Origin: Phycomyces nitens
Lineage: Eukaryota > Mucoromycota > Mucoromycetes > Mucorales > Phycomycetaceae
Length of the DNA: 64,000 bases
Direction of reading: 5' to 3'
Assembly: GCA_022702545.1 (NCBI GenBank)
Contig: JAHRBC010000003.1
Location: 1,364,001-1,428,000, forward strand
Position 1 is the first letter of the stretch. The number at the start of each line of letters is the position of its first letter. Below, piece by piece: positions 47,012-57,970 of the stretch. Below the pieces are notes generated by a model. It saw only the letters and a list, made by a program, of their open reading frames with translations. It was not told where the DNA came from and searched no databases. A program made the translations under genes and the position numbers.

Positions 47012-48499
47012 CAGGATTTTCGGACCTAAATGAGCCTTTTTTTTTAATTGCAAACTTTCGCCTTTTGGTGCAAATCAAATGGGCGCAATTCAAGTATCAA
47101 AATGGTGATATTTAAATAAAAAATCAAATATTTATTTCCATGTCTAAACACTTTTGGTGAAATGAGATTGAATGTCTAATCCAACCTTCACAATCCTACT
47201 CAATTATTTCATAGCTACTAGATTTGATCCTCTCGCACAGGGTTTCTTCACTATCCAAAGGATGCTTCTTGACAAAGTCCTTTAGTTTGGAAAAGCATTC
47301 CTCAACAGGATTCAAGAAAGGAGAGTAAGGAGGAAGAAACTTGAGTTGGTGCTTGTTCCTTTCTTGCAGCCAGTTGCGAAGAGATGGGTTGTAGTGAATC
47401 CTGGTAGTATACATCACTAGGTGGTGTGGGCCAGCATTTGCATTATCCAGCTTCTCGACCAATTTCTGAACAAACTCTTTGAAAATTGGGCCTGTAAAGC
47501 ATCAAGTTTAGTTGTCACTATTATAGAGAAAGCATGGATAAGAATATGCTTTATATTGCTCTTTTGCTTTACCGGTAGTACCGTCTTTCACAACTTTTAC
47601 ATGACAGCATTCAACACCTTGTGCTGAAAGAGCAAATAGTATTGTCACATTTGCTGCTCTCTTGGTTTTAGTTTTGATAAAGGCTGGTGAGCCAGATTTG
47701 GATAGAGCACGGCCTTTGATCATGTTGATATTGAAGCCTGCCTCGTCGATGAAAATACAATTTTGATTGTACAGAATCCCTTTAGGTCAAAGGCTCAAGA
47801 TAAACTCCTTTCTTTTACGGCGAGTCTCTTCATCGTTTACCTTCTCCTCCATTTGTGTTGACCTCTTCAATGAAAGTCTTTCAATATTAATCAAGAAATT
47901 GCTCAAAGTGGATATACTAATGCTACGAATGTCGACAAACTCTTCCAGAAGTGCGGCTTTTAACTCTTCTAGAGTGATGGTATTGCTTTTATCGACAGTA
48001 TTGATGATAAATTGACAGTAATGGTCCTGGATAATGCTTCTAAAATCACCACCTAAAGACTGGTATTCGATAGTTCCCGTCTTTTCGAACCTCTTGATGA
48101 TTCCACAGATTATCTGTCTAGGAATTCCACACTCTTGAGATATTTGAGTTGGAGTTTTCGAATGATTCACACTCTTTTCAATGATCAAATCTCGAAAATA
48201 TAAAGACCTAGTAAGTTGTGGGCGTCCTGATCTCTTGATAGTCTATTTATTTTGGTTATTGGTAGATGTTATTCTGGATTCTGGCATTTTGTTGACTTGA
48301 ACAGCTTTTTTATTGGATACTTGGGTTGTACTTGAGCTAAAGAGAAACTAATAGATTGTGAGTTAGCTTTGTGAATTGATGTAATTTTGTATGCAGCCTT
48401 ATATCACCATTTTGATACTTGAATTGCGCCCATTTGATTTGCACCAAAGGGCAAAAGTTTGCAAAAAGAAAAGAGGCTCATTTAGGCCCGAAAATCCTG
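47012..48499 (-). mobile_element. Tc1/mariner-like transposon, left copy
   Basis: Ends CAGGATTTTCGGACC (47012) and its complement at 48485-48499 form long inverted terminal repeats of about 100 bp (through TCAAAATGGTGATAT). TA dinucleotides abut both ends (47010-47011, 48500-48501), the standard Tc1/mariner target duplication. Internal transposase on the minus strand. Confidence 0.93.
47124..48287 (-). pseudogene. Tc1-like transposase, inactivated (left copy)
   Basis: Reading from the Met at 48287: a TAG after about 14 residues, an N-terminal helix-turn-helix part (TPTQISQECGIPRQIICGIIKRFEKTG), a second helical region, a TGA after KEFILSL, then the catalytic domain. First Asp is in CIFIDEAGFNI; a probable intron lies before GPIFKEFVQKL; the second Asp position reads MYTTRIH instead of the expected M-D-N-A-R-I-H, so the catalytic Asp is replaced by Tyr; the Glu lies in LNPVEECFSKL, 35 residues further, a DD35E-type spacing. 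A third stop follows SSYEIIE. The copy is dead. Confidence 0.88.
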
Positions 48500-48501
48500 T
48501 A

Positions 48502-48680
48502 CTGTCACTGGATATCTTGTTCCTCTTTGCCAATGACCATGGCAAGTTAACATCCCAGGATCAGTTACACACCAGGCACATGTACACTTAACACTACTAC
48601 AGCGATAGCTGACCATTACACAATAGAGATTAATAGAACAAGGGAACTAGAATAATATCTATATAAGCAATCATAATATT
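48502..48680 (-). repeat. LTR-like repeat copy, left arm
   Basis: Read on the minus strand it contains GCTTATATAG, a pair of TATTATTCTA/CCCTTGTT blocks, TCTCTATTGTGTAATGGTCAGC and CTGGTGTGTAAC. The left Tc1 element is inserted at a TA next to it. Similar sequence is at 51079-51260 and, more diverged, at 50747-50880. Confidence 0.5.
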
Positions 48681-50069
48681 CTTTCCTCAATAAACAACAC
48701 TATCACATTATTCTTATTCCCCATACAAGATACTAACAGACCATATACCTCAAACGATACTCAAGTATCTTTGATTCTACCCAACTCTTCCTGTCCACTC
48801 TGACTTTGGTCTTCTTGTCTTGTCTTGTGAAAGCACTTGGCATACTTGCCAGTCCTCTTCTCTTGTCCTGCTTTTTCTAGGTCTCACAGTAAGCTCTGTC
48901 AAGACCTTTCGATGAAAAGCATATTTTTGGATTGATCTTATTATTCATGTATACAAGCAATTGACCAAAGAGTATATAATAAAGACAAGACCTTTATTTA
49001 GTATGGGATAGGTCCACTTTATACTTTCCTGATATCTAGCAATATATTATCTAGGAAAAAAACAATGCTTATTCACTCTTTGGTCAGAGCCTTTCTAAGC
49101 TTATTTAGTATTGTATGTTTGCCTAATCTTGGACCAATATAATTATCCAATATATTCCAAACGTTCTAGATTAGTCACAAGTCAGAACTTTGTTGCTGGC
49201 CAGGCAAGAGCATCTCAAGTTTGTCTTTAAATCTTTTGACATTACAGCTCTATGTGGTATGCAAAGTGAAATAAAAGTATATCCAAGTATTTTATGGAAT
49301 TAAAAAACCCGGTCGTTCTGTAGACCTTTATATTAAATGAATAGTTTAGTTTTTCTATCTAGTCGAATTTACTTGGATATCAGATAGACCGTTCTACCAG
49401 CAAAGACATTTGTGAAAAGATGGTTTATTGCATTTCCTTTTGTTTAGCCTTGTCCGAGTCATTATTGTATTCTATTGTTGCTGACACGAATATCTTGATA
49501 CACTACTTCTTGTTCTTCTTGTTATTATTTTGTCAATTTGTTTATTTTCTTAATAACACCTTTTTTTATTTTTCTATCCTTGGCTTTTGATGAGTCAATA
49601 GCATCAACTAGACTGCTATTGTAGCCAAGGCTGTAAATAGTTTTATAGAAAAGACAAGAATGACAAATGGTTGTAGAGCCTCTCTGTCCCCTCTTTTTGT
49701 AAATTCTCTATTATTCTAGATATACTTTGGTGCTTTTTGTTGCTGGTGGCCCGAGGTTTGTTGCGCATTTGCTGATTGCAAGAGATTGATTCAGTAGATT
49801 GTGTACATTACAGCCAAATACTCTTTATGTTAATATATTTAAAATTTGGTAATAACAGCAGTAGGAGAAAAAGAAAAAGAAGAAGAAGAAAAGAGAATTG
49901 AATTAAATGAGATTTAGTGATTATCTCTACAGATGTAAAGAATCTATTATCTTGAGTGATGGGCACATCATTTTGGTAAAAAATAGGCAGCAGACACTAT
50001 AGATATTATTACCATAAAAGGTAAGCAAAGAGTTGCACGTATCTCTTAATTTTCTATATACTGGTAATA
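48502..50069. other. non-coding interior of the left palindrome arm
   Basis: No gene seen. The part next to the Tc1 end (48502-48680) is one copy of a repeat also found twice in the spacer. A GAA-rich tract is at about 49867-49895. The same sequence recurs inverted at 52076-53644. Confidence 0.7.
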
Positions 50070-50290
50070 CTGGTGTATGGCTCAGTCGGTTAAGGCGTCG
50101 GATTTTCATTTCCGAGACCGGGGTTCGATCCTCGGTTCCGGAATTTGGACTTTCGCTGTCGTAGCCGGCTGGGCTAATATAACTGGGGCAGTACCTGAGA
50201 TTTCAAGAAATCTCAGCTTGGACTTCGGTGGCCGCGGGGATTCCAATCTACCAAGCTTAGCTTGGTAGAGTACTGTTGCATTTTTTTATT
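50070..50290 (+). repeat. tRNA-derived SINE, left arm copy
   Basis: RNA polymerase III internal promoter boxes are present: A box TGGCTCAGTCGG (50078-50089) and B box GGTTCGATCC (50122-50131). Stem-like TCGGA...TCCGA lies between them, but the anticodon loop would have eight bases and the acceptor ends do not pair, so it is not a functional tRNA. A tRNA-unrelated body follows with hairpins (TGAGATTTC/GAAATCTCA and CCAAGC/GCTTGG) and a T-rich tail. Confidence 0.7.
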
Positions 50291-50458
50291 TTATTTTTGT
50301 CGTTTTGGATTTGGGTTGTTCTTCCAATGCTATTACACAGCCAATATTGCTCAAACCCACTGGGAGTCGTAAACAAAGATAGATAGATCCTTTTTATTCA
50401 ATGAAATATTGTCCTCTTTTATATCTTTTCTGAACCTACTCAGCCATCATAAATGTCT

Positions 50459-50522
50459 GACACTTTGGTGGCCTCAAAGATTCCAATCTACTAAGAAGGA
50501 GAGCTTAGTAGACTACTGCTAT
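50459..50522 (+). repeat. SINE 3'-body fragment
   Basis: Sequence ACTTTGGTGGCCTCAAAGATTCCAATC and the following GCTTAGTAGACTACTGC match the 3' body of the SINE at 50215-50280 with substitutions. The tRNA-like head is absent. Mirrored in the right arm near 51623-51686. Confidence 0.55.
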
Positions 50523-50746
50523 TTTTAATTTTTAATTTCTAATTTTTCAAATTTATTTATTAGGGGGTTTCATTGATTTTATTTTCCAAGTTTTATCTAT
50601 TGGCAATCGATATTTTAAAAATATGTTATTGAACCCCCCCTCTTTTTTTTAATCGTTTTTAGTATTCTATTCAAAGAATATTTGTATGGTATTCATGGTG
50701 CCAAATAGCTGTTTTAAATTATTCAAATCTCTTTGCAATCAAGTCG

Positions 50747-50880
50747 TTATTGTGTAATGGTCGGTTATCACTTGGTATGAGATGTATGAATGCTTGGTGT
50801 ATAACTATTGGAGTATTTACTTGCCACGCATTTTCAGACAGTAGCCAGAGATCGGTTGTAGAGTTTGGACTTTATTCAGC
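50747..50880 (+). repeat. LTR-like repeat copy, spacer, diverged
   Basis: Shares TATTGTGTAATGGTC, a TTGGTGTATAAC block, ATTTACTTGCCA and CAGACAGTAGCCAGAGATCGG with the copies at 51141-51260 and in the arms. No coding region accompanies it, so solo or degenerate LTR is only a possibility. Confidence 0.4.
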
Positions 50881-51078
50881 TGAGTGTATTGTGTGAAGAC
50901 ACAATGTGCGGCAAGTGCAGTTGTCACCTAGCCATAACGGACCTTAATTGAGATGTCGTGAGGGTTTGGAGTTTACTATAAGCCTATGCATTTTGCAATT
51001 TTTGAAAAATTATTATGATAGAAATTAAAATTGCAAAATATTAAAATTGAAATACAACAAAAATATAGAGTTTTGTTA

Positions 51079-51260
51079 AATTATTAAAGAGTGTTATGGC
51101 GGCTTATATAGTTATTATTCTAAATCCCTCATAATTTTGTCTCTATTGTATTATAGCTGGCTATAGCTGTAGTAGTATGCAGTGTACGTGTTCCTGGAAT
51201 GTTAACTTTGTATGGACAATAGCAAAGAGTAACCAGACATCGGTTATAGAGCCTTTCTTC
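51079..51260 (+). repeat. LTR-like repeat copy, spacer
   Basis: Contains GGCTTATATAGTTATTATTCTA, TCTCTATTGTATTATAGCTGGC, GTAGTAGTATGCAGTGTAC and CCTGGAATGTTAACTT in the same order as the arm copies. Confidence 0.45.
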
Positions 51261-51854
51261 ACTCGGCAGCAGTAGGTATACCACACATAGTATTATTTTG
51301 TCGATAAACAGCTCTCATAGTATTCCCTTTTCCCATGAAATACTAACAAATCCAAATACCTTACTATGAATTGGGTTTACAAAGACCACCGATTGGTTTT
51401 GCAAAAAAGGTGCCACTAGTCTTTTCAAAACGGCTATTTGGCACCATGAGCACCATACAAATATTCTTTGGATAAAATACTAGAACCGATTAAAAAAAAG
51501 AGGGGGGGTTCAATAACATATTTTTAAAATATCGATTGCCAATAGATAAAACTTGGAAAATAAAATCAATGAAACCCCCTAATAAATAAATTTGAAAAAT
51601 TAGAAATTAAAAATTAAAAATAGCAGTAGTCTACTAAGCTCTCCTTCTTAGTAGATTGGAATCTTTGAGGCCACCAAAGTGTCAGACATTTATGATGGCT
51701 GAGTAGGTTCAGAAAAGATATAAAAGAGGACAATATTTCATTGAATAAAAAGGATCTATCTATCTTTGTTTACGACTCCCAGTGGGTTTGAGCAATATTG
51801 GCTGTGTAATAGCATTGGAAGAACAACCCAAATCCAAAACGACAAAAATAAAAT

Positions 51855-52075
51855 AAAAAAAAAATGCAACAGTACTCTACCAAGCTAAGCTTGGTAGATT
51901 GGAATCCCCGCGGCCACCGAAGTCCAAGCTGAGATTTCTTGAAATCTCAGGTACTGCCCCAGTTATATTAGCCCAGCCGGCTACGACAGCGAAAGTCCAA
52001 ATTCCGGAACCGAGGATCGAACCCCGGTCTCGGAAATGAAAATCCGACGCCTTAACCGACTGAGCCATACACCAG
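51855..52075 (-). repeat. tRNA-derived SINE, right arm copy
   Basis: Reverse-complement twin of 50070-50290, apparently identical through both polymerase III boxes. Confidence 0.7.
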
Positions 52076-53644
52076 TATTACCAGTATATAGAAAATTAAG
52101 AGATACGTGCAACTCTTTGCTTACCTTTTATGGTAATAATATCTATAGTGTCTGCTGCCTATTTTTTACCAAAATGATGTGCCCATCACTCAAGATAATA
52201 GATTCTTTACATCTGTAGAGATAATCACTAAATCTCATTTTAATTCAATTCTCTTTTCTTCTTCTTCTTTTTCTTTTTCTCCTACTGCTGTTATTACCAA
52301 ATTTTAAATATATTAACATAAAGAGTATTTGGCTGTAATGTACACAATCTACTGAATCAATCTCTTGCAATCAGCAAATGCGCAACAAACCTCGGGCCAC
52401 CAGCAACAAAAAGCACCAAAGTATATCTAGAATAATAGAGAATTTACAAAAAGAGGGGACAGAGAGGCTCTACAACCATTTGTCATTCTTGTCTTTTCTA
52501 TAAAACTATTTACAGCCTTGGCTACAATAGCAGTCTAGTTGATGCTATTGACTCATCAAAAGCCAAGGATAGAAAAATAAAAAAAGGTGTTATTAAGAAA
52601 ATAAACAAATTGACAAAATAATAACAAGAAGAACAAGAAGTAGTGTATCAAGATATTCGTGTCAGCAACAATAGAATACAATAATGACTCGGACAAGGCT
52701 AAACAAAAGGAAATGCAATAAACCATCTTTTCACAAATGTCTTTGCTGGTAGAACGGTCTATCTGATATCCAAGTAAATTCGACTAGATAGAAAAACTAA
52801 ACTATTCATTTAATATAAAGGTCTACAGAACGACCGGGTTTTTTAATTCCATAAAATACTTGGATATACTTTTATTTCACTTTGCATACCACATAGAGCT
52901 GTAATGTCAAAAGATTTAAAGACAAACTTGAGATGCTCTTGCCTGGCCAGCAACAAAGTTCTGACTTGTGACTAATCTAGAACGTTTGGAATATATTGGA
53001 TAATTATATTGGTCCAAGATTAGGCAAACATACAATACTAAATAAGCTTAGAAAGGCTCTGACCAAAGAGTGAATAAGCATTGTTTTTTTCCTAGATAAT
53101 ATATTGCTAGATATCAGGAAAGTATAAAGTGGACCTATCCCATACTAAATAAAGGTCTTGTCTTTATTATATACTCTTTGGTCAATTGCTTGTATACATG
53201 AATAATAAGATCAATCCAAAAATATGCTTTTCATCGAAAGGTCTTGACAGAGCTTACTGTGAGACCTAGAAAAAGCAGGACAAGAGAAGAGGACTGGCAA
53301 GTATGCCAAGTGCTTTCACAAGACAAGACAAGAAGACCAAAGTCAGAGTGGACAGGAAGAGTTGGGTAGAATCAAAGATACTTGAGTATCGTTTGAGGTA
53401 TATGGTCTGTTAGTATCTTGTATGGGGAATAAGAATAATGTGATAGTGTTGTTTATTGAGGAAAGAATATTATGATTGCTTATATAGATATTATTCTAGT
53501 TCCCTTGTTCTATTAATCTCTATTGTGTAATGGTCAGCTATCGCTGTAGTAGTGTTAAGTGTACATGTGCCTGGTGTGTAACTGATCCTGGGATGTTAAC
53601 TTGCCATGGTCATTGGCAAAGAGGAACAAGATATCCAGTGACAG
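52076..53644. other. non-coding interior of the right palindrome arm
   Basis: Mirror of 48502-50069. Differences are few, for example one extra A near 52240. The LTR-like repeat occupies the end next to the Tc1 element (53465-53644). Confidence 0.7.
53465..53644 (+). repeat. LTR-like repeat copy, right arm
   Basis: Mirror of the left arm copy at 48502-48680; the right Tc1 element starts immediately after it at a TA. Confidence 0.5.
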
Positions 53645-53646
53645 TA

Positions 53647-55133
53647 CAGGATTTTCGGGCCTAAATGAGCCTCTTTTCTTTTTGCAAACTTTTGCCCTTT
53701 GGTGCAAATCAAATGGGCGCAATTCAAGTATCAAAATGGTGATATAAGGCTGCATACAAAATTACATCAATTCACAAAGCTAGCTCACAATCTATTAGTT
53801 TCTCTTTAGCTCAAGTACAACCCAAGTATCCAATAAAAAAGCTGTTCAAGTCAACAAAATGCCAGAATCCAGAATAACATCTACCAATAACCAAAATAAA
53901 TAGACTATCAAGAGATCAGGACGCCCACAACTTACTAGGTCTTTATATTTTCGAGATTTGATCATTGAAAAGAGTGTGAATCATTCGAAAACTCCAACTC
54001 AAATATCTCAAGAGTGTGGAATTCCTAGACAGATAATCTGTGGAATCATCAAGAGGTTCGAAAAGACGGGAACTATCGAATACCAGTCTTTAGGTGGTGA
54101 TTTTAGAAGCATTATCCAGGACCATTACTGTCAATTTATCATCAATACTGTCGATAAAAGCAATACCATCACTCTAGAAGAGTTAAAAGCCGCACTTCTG
54201 GAAGAGTTTGTCGACATTCGTAGCATTAGTATATCCACTTTGAGCAATTTCTTGATTAATATTGAAAGACTTTCATTGAAGAGGTCAACACAAATGGAGG
54301 AGAAGGTAAACGATGAAGAGACTCGCCGTAAAAGAAAGGAGTTTATCTTGAGCCTTTGACCTAAAGGGATTCTGTACAATCAAAATTGTATTTTCATCGA
54401 CGAGGCAGGCTTCAATATCAACATGATCAAAGGCCGTGCTCTATCCAAATCTGGCTCACCAGCCTTTGTCAAAACTAAAACCAAGAGAGCAGCAAATGTG
54501 ACAATACTATTTGCTCTTTCAGCACAAGGTGTTGAATGCTGTCATGTAAAAGTTGTGAAAGACGGTACTACCGGTAAAGCAAAAGAGCAATATAAAGCAT
54601 ATTCTTATCCATGCTTTCTCTATAATAGTGACAACTAAACTTGATGCTTTACAGGCCCAATTTTCAAAGAGTTTGTTCAGAAATTGGTCGAGAAGCTGGA
54701 TAATGCAAATGCTGGCCCTCACCACCTAGTGATGTATACTGCCAGGATTCACTACAACCCATCTCTTCGCAACTGACTGCAAGAAAGGAACAAGCACCAA
54801 CTCAAGTTTCTTCCTCCTTACTCTCCTTTCTTGAATCCTGTTGAGGAATGCTTTTCCAAACTAAAGGACTTTGTCAAGAAGCATCCTTTGGATAGTGAAG
54901 AAACCCTGTGCGAGAGGATCAGATCTAGTAGCTATGAAATAACTGAGCAGGATTGTGAAGGTTGGGTTAGACATTCAATCTCATTTCACCAAAAGTTTTT
55001 AGACATGGAAATAAATATTTGATTTTTTGTTTAAATATCACCATTTTGATACATGAACTGGACCCATTTGATTTGCACCAAAGGGCGAAAATTTGCAACA
55101 AAAAAAAAGGCTCATTTAGGTCCGAAAATCCTG
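53647..55133 (+). mobile_element. Tc1/mariner-like transposon, right copy
   Basis: CAGGATTTTCGGGCC at 53647 and the inverted end at 55119-55133, with TA at 53645-53646 and 55134-55135. Inverted orientation relative to the left copy. Its outer end (55020-55133) differs from the left copy's outer end at roughly one base in twenty. Confidence 0.93.
53859..55022 (+). pseudogene. Tc1-like transposase, inactivated (right copy)
   Basis: Same open blocks as the left copy from the Met at 53859, sharing the early TAG, the TGA after KEFILSL (54357-54359) and the Asp-to-Tyr change (MYTARIH). The probable intron is 54574-54654. It has one private stop (TGA replacing Trp at about 54775, after PSLRN), but lacks the left copy's stop after SSYEI and so runs on through EQDCEGWVRHSISFHQKF to 55022. 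The two copies therefore share an already dead ancestor and then gathered separate changes. Confidence 0.88.
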
Positions 55134-55303
55134 TATAAAGAGTAGGACCGATGGCGATGTCATTTTGTGCCTGTGACGGCCAGGTGACGTATCCAGATAG
55201 TGCAAGTCATATCTATCTTTATGAAAGACAAGTCAAAGGAAGAATCCAGCAGGAAAAAAAAAACGAGAAAAAAAAAGTTTGATACATACAACAAAGTATC
55301 GTC

Positions 55304-57970
55304 ATGGCCGGTTCATCTATCGATAAAGACCTCGATAGACTTGAGAACATTCAAGTGGGTGATCCACCCGAAACAGAATCGCAGCCAACCACTTCCTGGC
55401 CTGTCCGACAAGAACCCCGTCCGGATGATCACCCATGGCACAATAGTGGCATCTCTTCTAGTGGTCATGCAAAGCAAAGACGAAGGTAGCAAAAGAAAAA
55501 GAAAAAAAGCATGATGCAATAAGACAGAAACTTACCAGTTCCTCCCCCCTTTATTGCATAGTTTGGCAACACTCAACCAAAACGTAGGAATCTACAATAC
55601 ACATATCCGTCCCACCGAAGATATATTTAATGCAAACGATCCTCGTATCAAAGAGGTAGACCTCTCTTTCTCTTGTCCCGGATATTTACGTTGAAGGGGA
55701 AAAATCATGGGTTTGCTGATGAAATATCCCACAACTACAAAAATACAAAAAGGATATTAACAGTATCATCATGCAATACCTCTCCGACGAAGGCTACCAT
55801 GCATCTCAAGCTGTATTGTACGACGAGACAAATGTCAAATGGAAAGAGAGAGAAGAACGGACGGTTGAAGCCAAGAGACTCAAGAAGGCTATTCTTGGTA
55901 TGTTTAATGTGTTTTTTTATAAAGGCTATGGCTTGTAGTAAAACCTTCTTTCTTTCTTTCTTTTGGGGACTTTAAGATGGTGATTGGCAAGAGGTCGAGA
56001 AATTATGTACAAAGCCCTTGGTAAAGAATCACCGCTCGTTTCTATACTCAGTCTATAAACTGCAATATCTGGAGTACATTGAAAAACGAGAGATTCAAAA
56101 GGTATGCTTTGAAGCAGAGTTAAGGATGGTTTACTAATAATTGGATTTATTTGTTTGACCAGGCATTTACCTTTCTTAACAAGCGATTAAAGCCTCTTGA
56201 ACATCTCCAAACGAATCCAAATGAATTCAAGGATCTTTGCTACCTCTTGACAGCTAAATCTATTCATGAAGCACAGAGTTTTAAGAATTGGGAGGGTATA
56301 ATGGCAGCAAGGTAAAGTAGATGGTAAATGCAACTATGGCCAATTGAAATTGACTGGAGAATATGGGGTCCTAGAGAGAATCTAGCAGACCAACTTCAAA
56401 ACATGTTGGACTTTGAGACAGCCGATAGAACAGGTAAATAAAATCAATAAAAAACACATTTCAAAAAAAAAAGTACTATTTATGATCCATAAGATGAACC
56501 AAACCATGTACATTTATTTTTATTTTTATTTTTTGGCTTGTAGGCAACCGGTATATACCGCCAGATCGATTATTGACAATGCTGCGTCAGGCTGTTGCCT
56601 ATCAAATCGAATTCTCTCGATATCACCCCAAAATCGCACCTGCTGTCAACTCGTAAGTAAAACAAGTATTCTGTAAATCCACTCTTTTAGTTAACCTTGC
56701 TTTAACAATAGACTACTTGAAGACTATACGAGTTTTGTTATCCCAAATGCCGTGGGAACCAATTGTATTGGACACCAAGGCAATGTAAAGTGTGTGGAAT
56801 TTATAGGTGAAGATGGAAAGCAAATTGTTTCTGGATCAAGGTAAGCAATTCGAGCAGATTGGAATATAATACTGGTTTTAATAACACTCTGATTTTATTT
56901 TTTCATAATAAAAAGTGACAATACTCTGCGTATCTGGGAAACAGAGACAGGAGAATGTCTGGATATAATGGACGGGCATAGATCAAGAATCTGGGATGTC
57001 TCTAGTACTCGCCTTGGAGATTTCGTAGCTAGTGCTAGTGGAGATTCGACCATCAAGGTATTCTGAATGGGAAACTGGCCCATTAGTTTATTAACACTTG
57101 CTTTTAAAGATATGGAGTGTAAAGAATGCAAAGGCAAGCTGCACAAACACATTGACAGGACATGCAGGCGATGTCTATTCAGTCAAATATCACCCTAATG
57201 AGGTAACTTGATTATTTTTGCCATGAAATTAAAAATAATAATAACCTTTTTTTTGTAAAGAATCATTTGGTTACTGGTGGTTATGACAAGACAGTCAGGC
57301 TGTATGATCTCGTTACAGGTGCTACAGTAAAAAGCTTCTTGGGCCATCAACTTGCAGTTACAAAGACAATCTTTAATCCGCTTGGAAACCTGGTAATCAG
57401 TGGATCAAAAGACAATACAATCAAGTTCTGGGATATCGTGTCTGGTCTGTGTATTCGCACAATATCATCCCATTTGGGGGAAGTTACATCAGTAGAGATG
57501 AATTCGAGTGGAACTCTCCTTTTAAGTAGCTCCAAAGACAATTCTAATAGACTGTGGGATGTCAGGATGGTAAGTGGATAATTGATTAGTTACAGGGCTC
57601 TTGGTATTCAATCTACTTTTACAGGTACGCCCAATTCGTAAACTCAAGGGACACCAGAATACTTCAAAGAACTTTGTGAGGGCTGGCTTTGCGGACAATA
57701 ATCTAATAGTTGGAGGTTCAGAGGTAGGTTTCTTAAAGGATATTAGACGCTATATACATTGGATTCGATGCTTAAACAACTATTATTTAGGATGGAAATG
57801 TGTATATTTGGGATCAAGCAACCGGAGAAGTATTACAAAAGTTGCGTGGACATTCAGGTGTAGTTTATGAGGCTGCTTGGAATGCCAAACAGAGTATGCT
57901 AGCCAGTTGTAGTGATGACCAAACTGTCAAAGTCTGGTGGTACGATGATAAAGTTCCTTTAGAGGCCTAA
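55304..57970 (+). CDS. LisH/CTLH-containing WD40-repeat protein
   Basis: Thirteen exons: 55304-55485, 55562-55655, 55753-55897, 55977-56101, 56163-56311, 56375-56433, 56544-56652, 56712-56840, 56916-57057, 57110-57202, 57261-57569, 57625-57723, 57791-57970; 604 aa. The N-terminal ~60 residues are polar. A LisH-like helix pair (MQYLSDEGYHASQAVLYDE, about residue 97) and a CTLH-like region (FLYSVYKLQYLEYIEKREI) follow, as in dimerising WD40 scaffolds. From about residue 295 come seven WD repeats, each with GH and WD-like ends: GNVKCVEF...LRIWE, SRIWDVS...IKIWS, GDVYSVKY...VRLYD, LAVTKTIF...IKFWD, GEVTSVEM...RLWDV, the sixth (VYIWD) and GVVYEAAW...VKVWWYD. Architecture resembles WDR26/Gid7, WDR47 and SMU1, but the exact ortholog is not clear. 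It begins 170 bp beyond the palindrome. Confidence 0.88.

Larger units (their letters stand above)
50656..51486. other. spacer of the palindrome
   Basis: 831 bp, no coding frame. Holds two copies of the LTR-like repeat (about 50747-50880 and 51079-51260, both plus strand) and, at each edge, about 70 bp of diverged inverted homology (GAATATTTGTATGGT...TGGTGCCAAATAGC). Confidence 0.7.
47012..55133. repeat. 8.1-kb palindrome (inverted duplication) bounded by Tc1/mariner ends
   Basis: The left arm (47012-50655) and right arm (about 51487-55133) are reverse complements; paired positions sum to about 102145 throughout, with only scattered substitutions and 1-bp indels. Homology stops exactly at the outer CAGGATTTTCGG ends of the two Tc1-like copies, and a TA dinucleotide flanks each side (47010-47011 and 55134-55135). 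An 831-bp spacer (50656-51486) separates the arms; the innermost ~70 bp beyond each arm still match at roughly 85 percent. Arm contents: Tc1 element, non-coding DNA, a SINE and a SINE-tail fragment. Confidence 0.93.

Noticed and set aside
50070..50145. Possible functional tRNA gene
   Set aside because: A and B boxes are good, but the anticodon loop has eight bases, the T stem has a mismatch and acceptor ends do not pair.
50077..50268. 63-codon frame repeated in both palindrome arms, starting MAQSVKASDF
   Set aside because: It runs across the polymerase III boxes of the SINE; a repeated frame in a tRNA-derived element is expected and shows no protein features.
47012..55133. Palindrome as a pure assembly artefact
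   Set aside because: The arms differ at many specific positions, most at the outer ends, and a unique 831-bp spacer lies between them; an artefact would give exact copies. Read-level confirmation is still lacking.
55200..55514. Lys-rich 104-codon frame overlapping the start of the WD40 gene
   Set aside because: Out of frame with the spliced WD40 model, which is consistent through thirteen exons.
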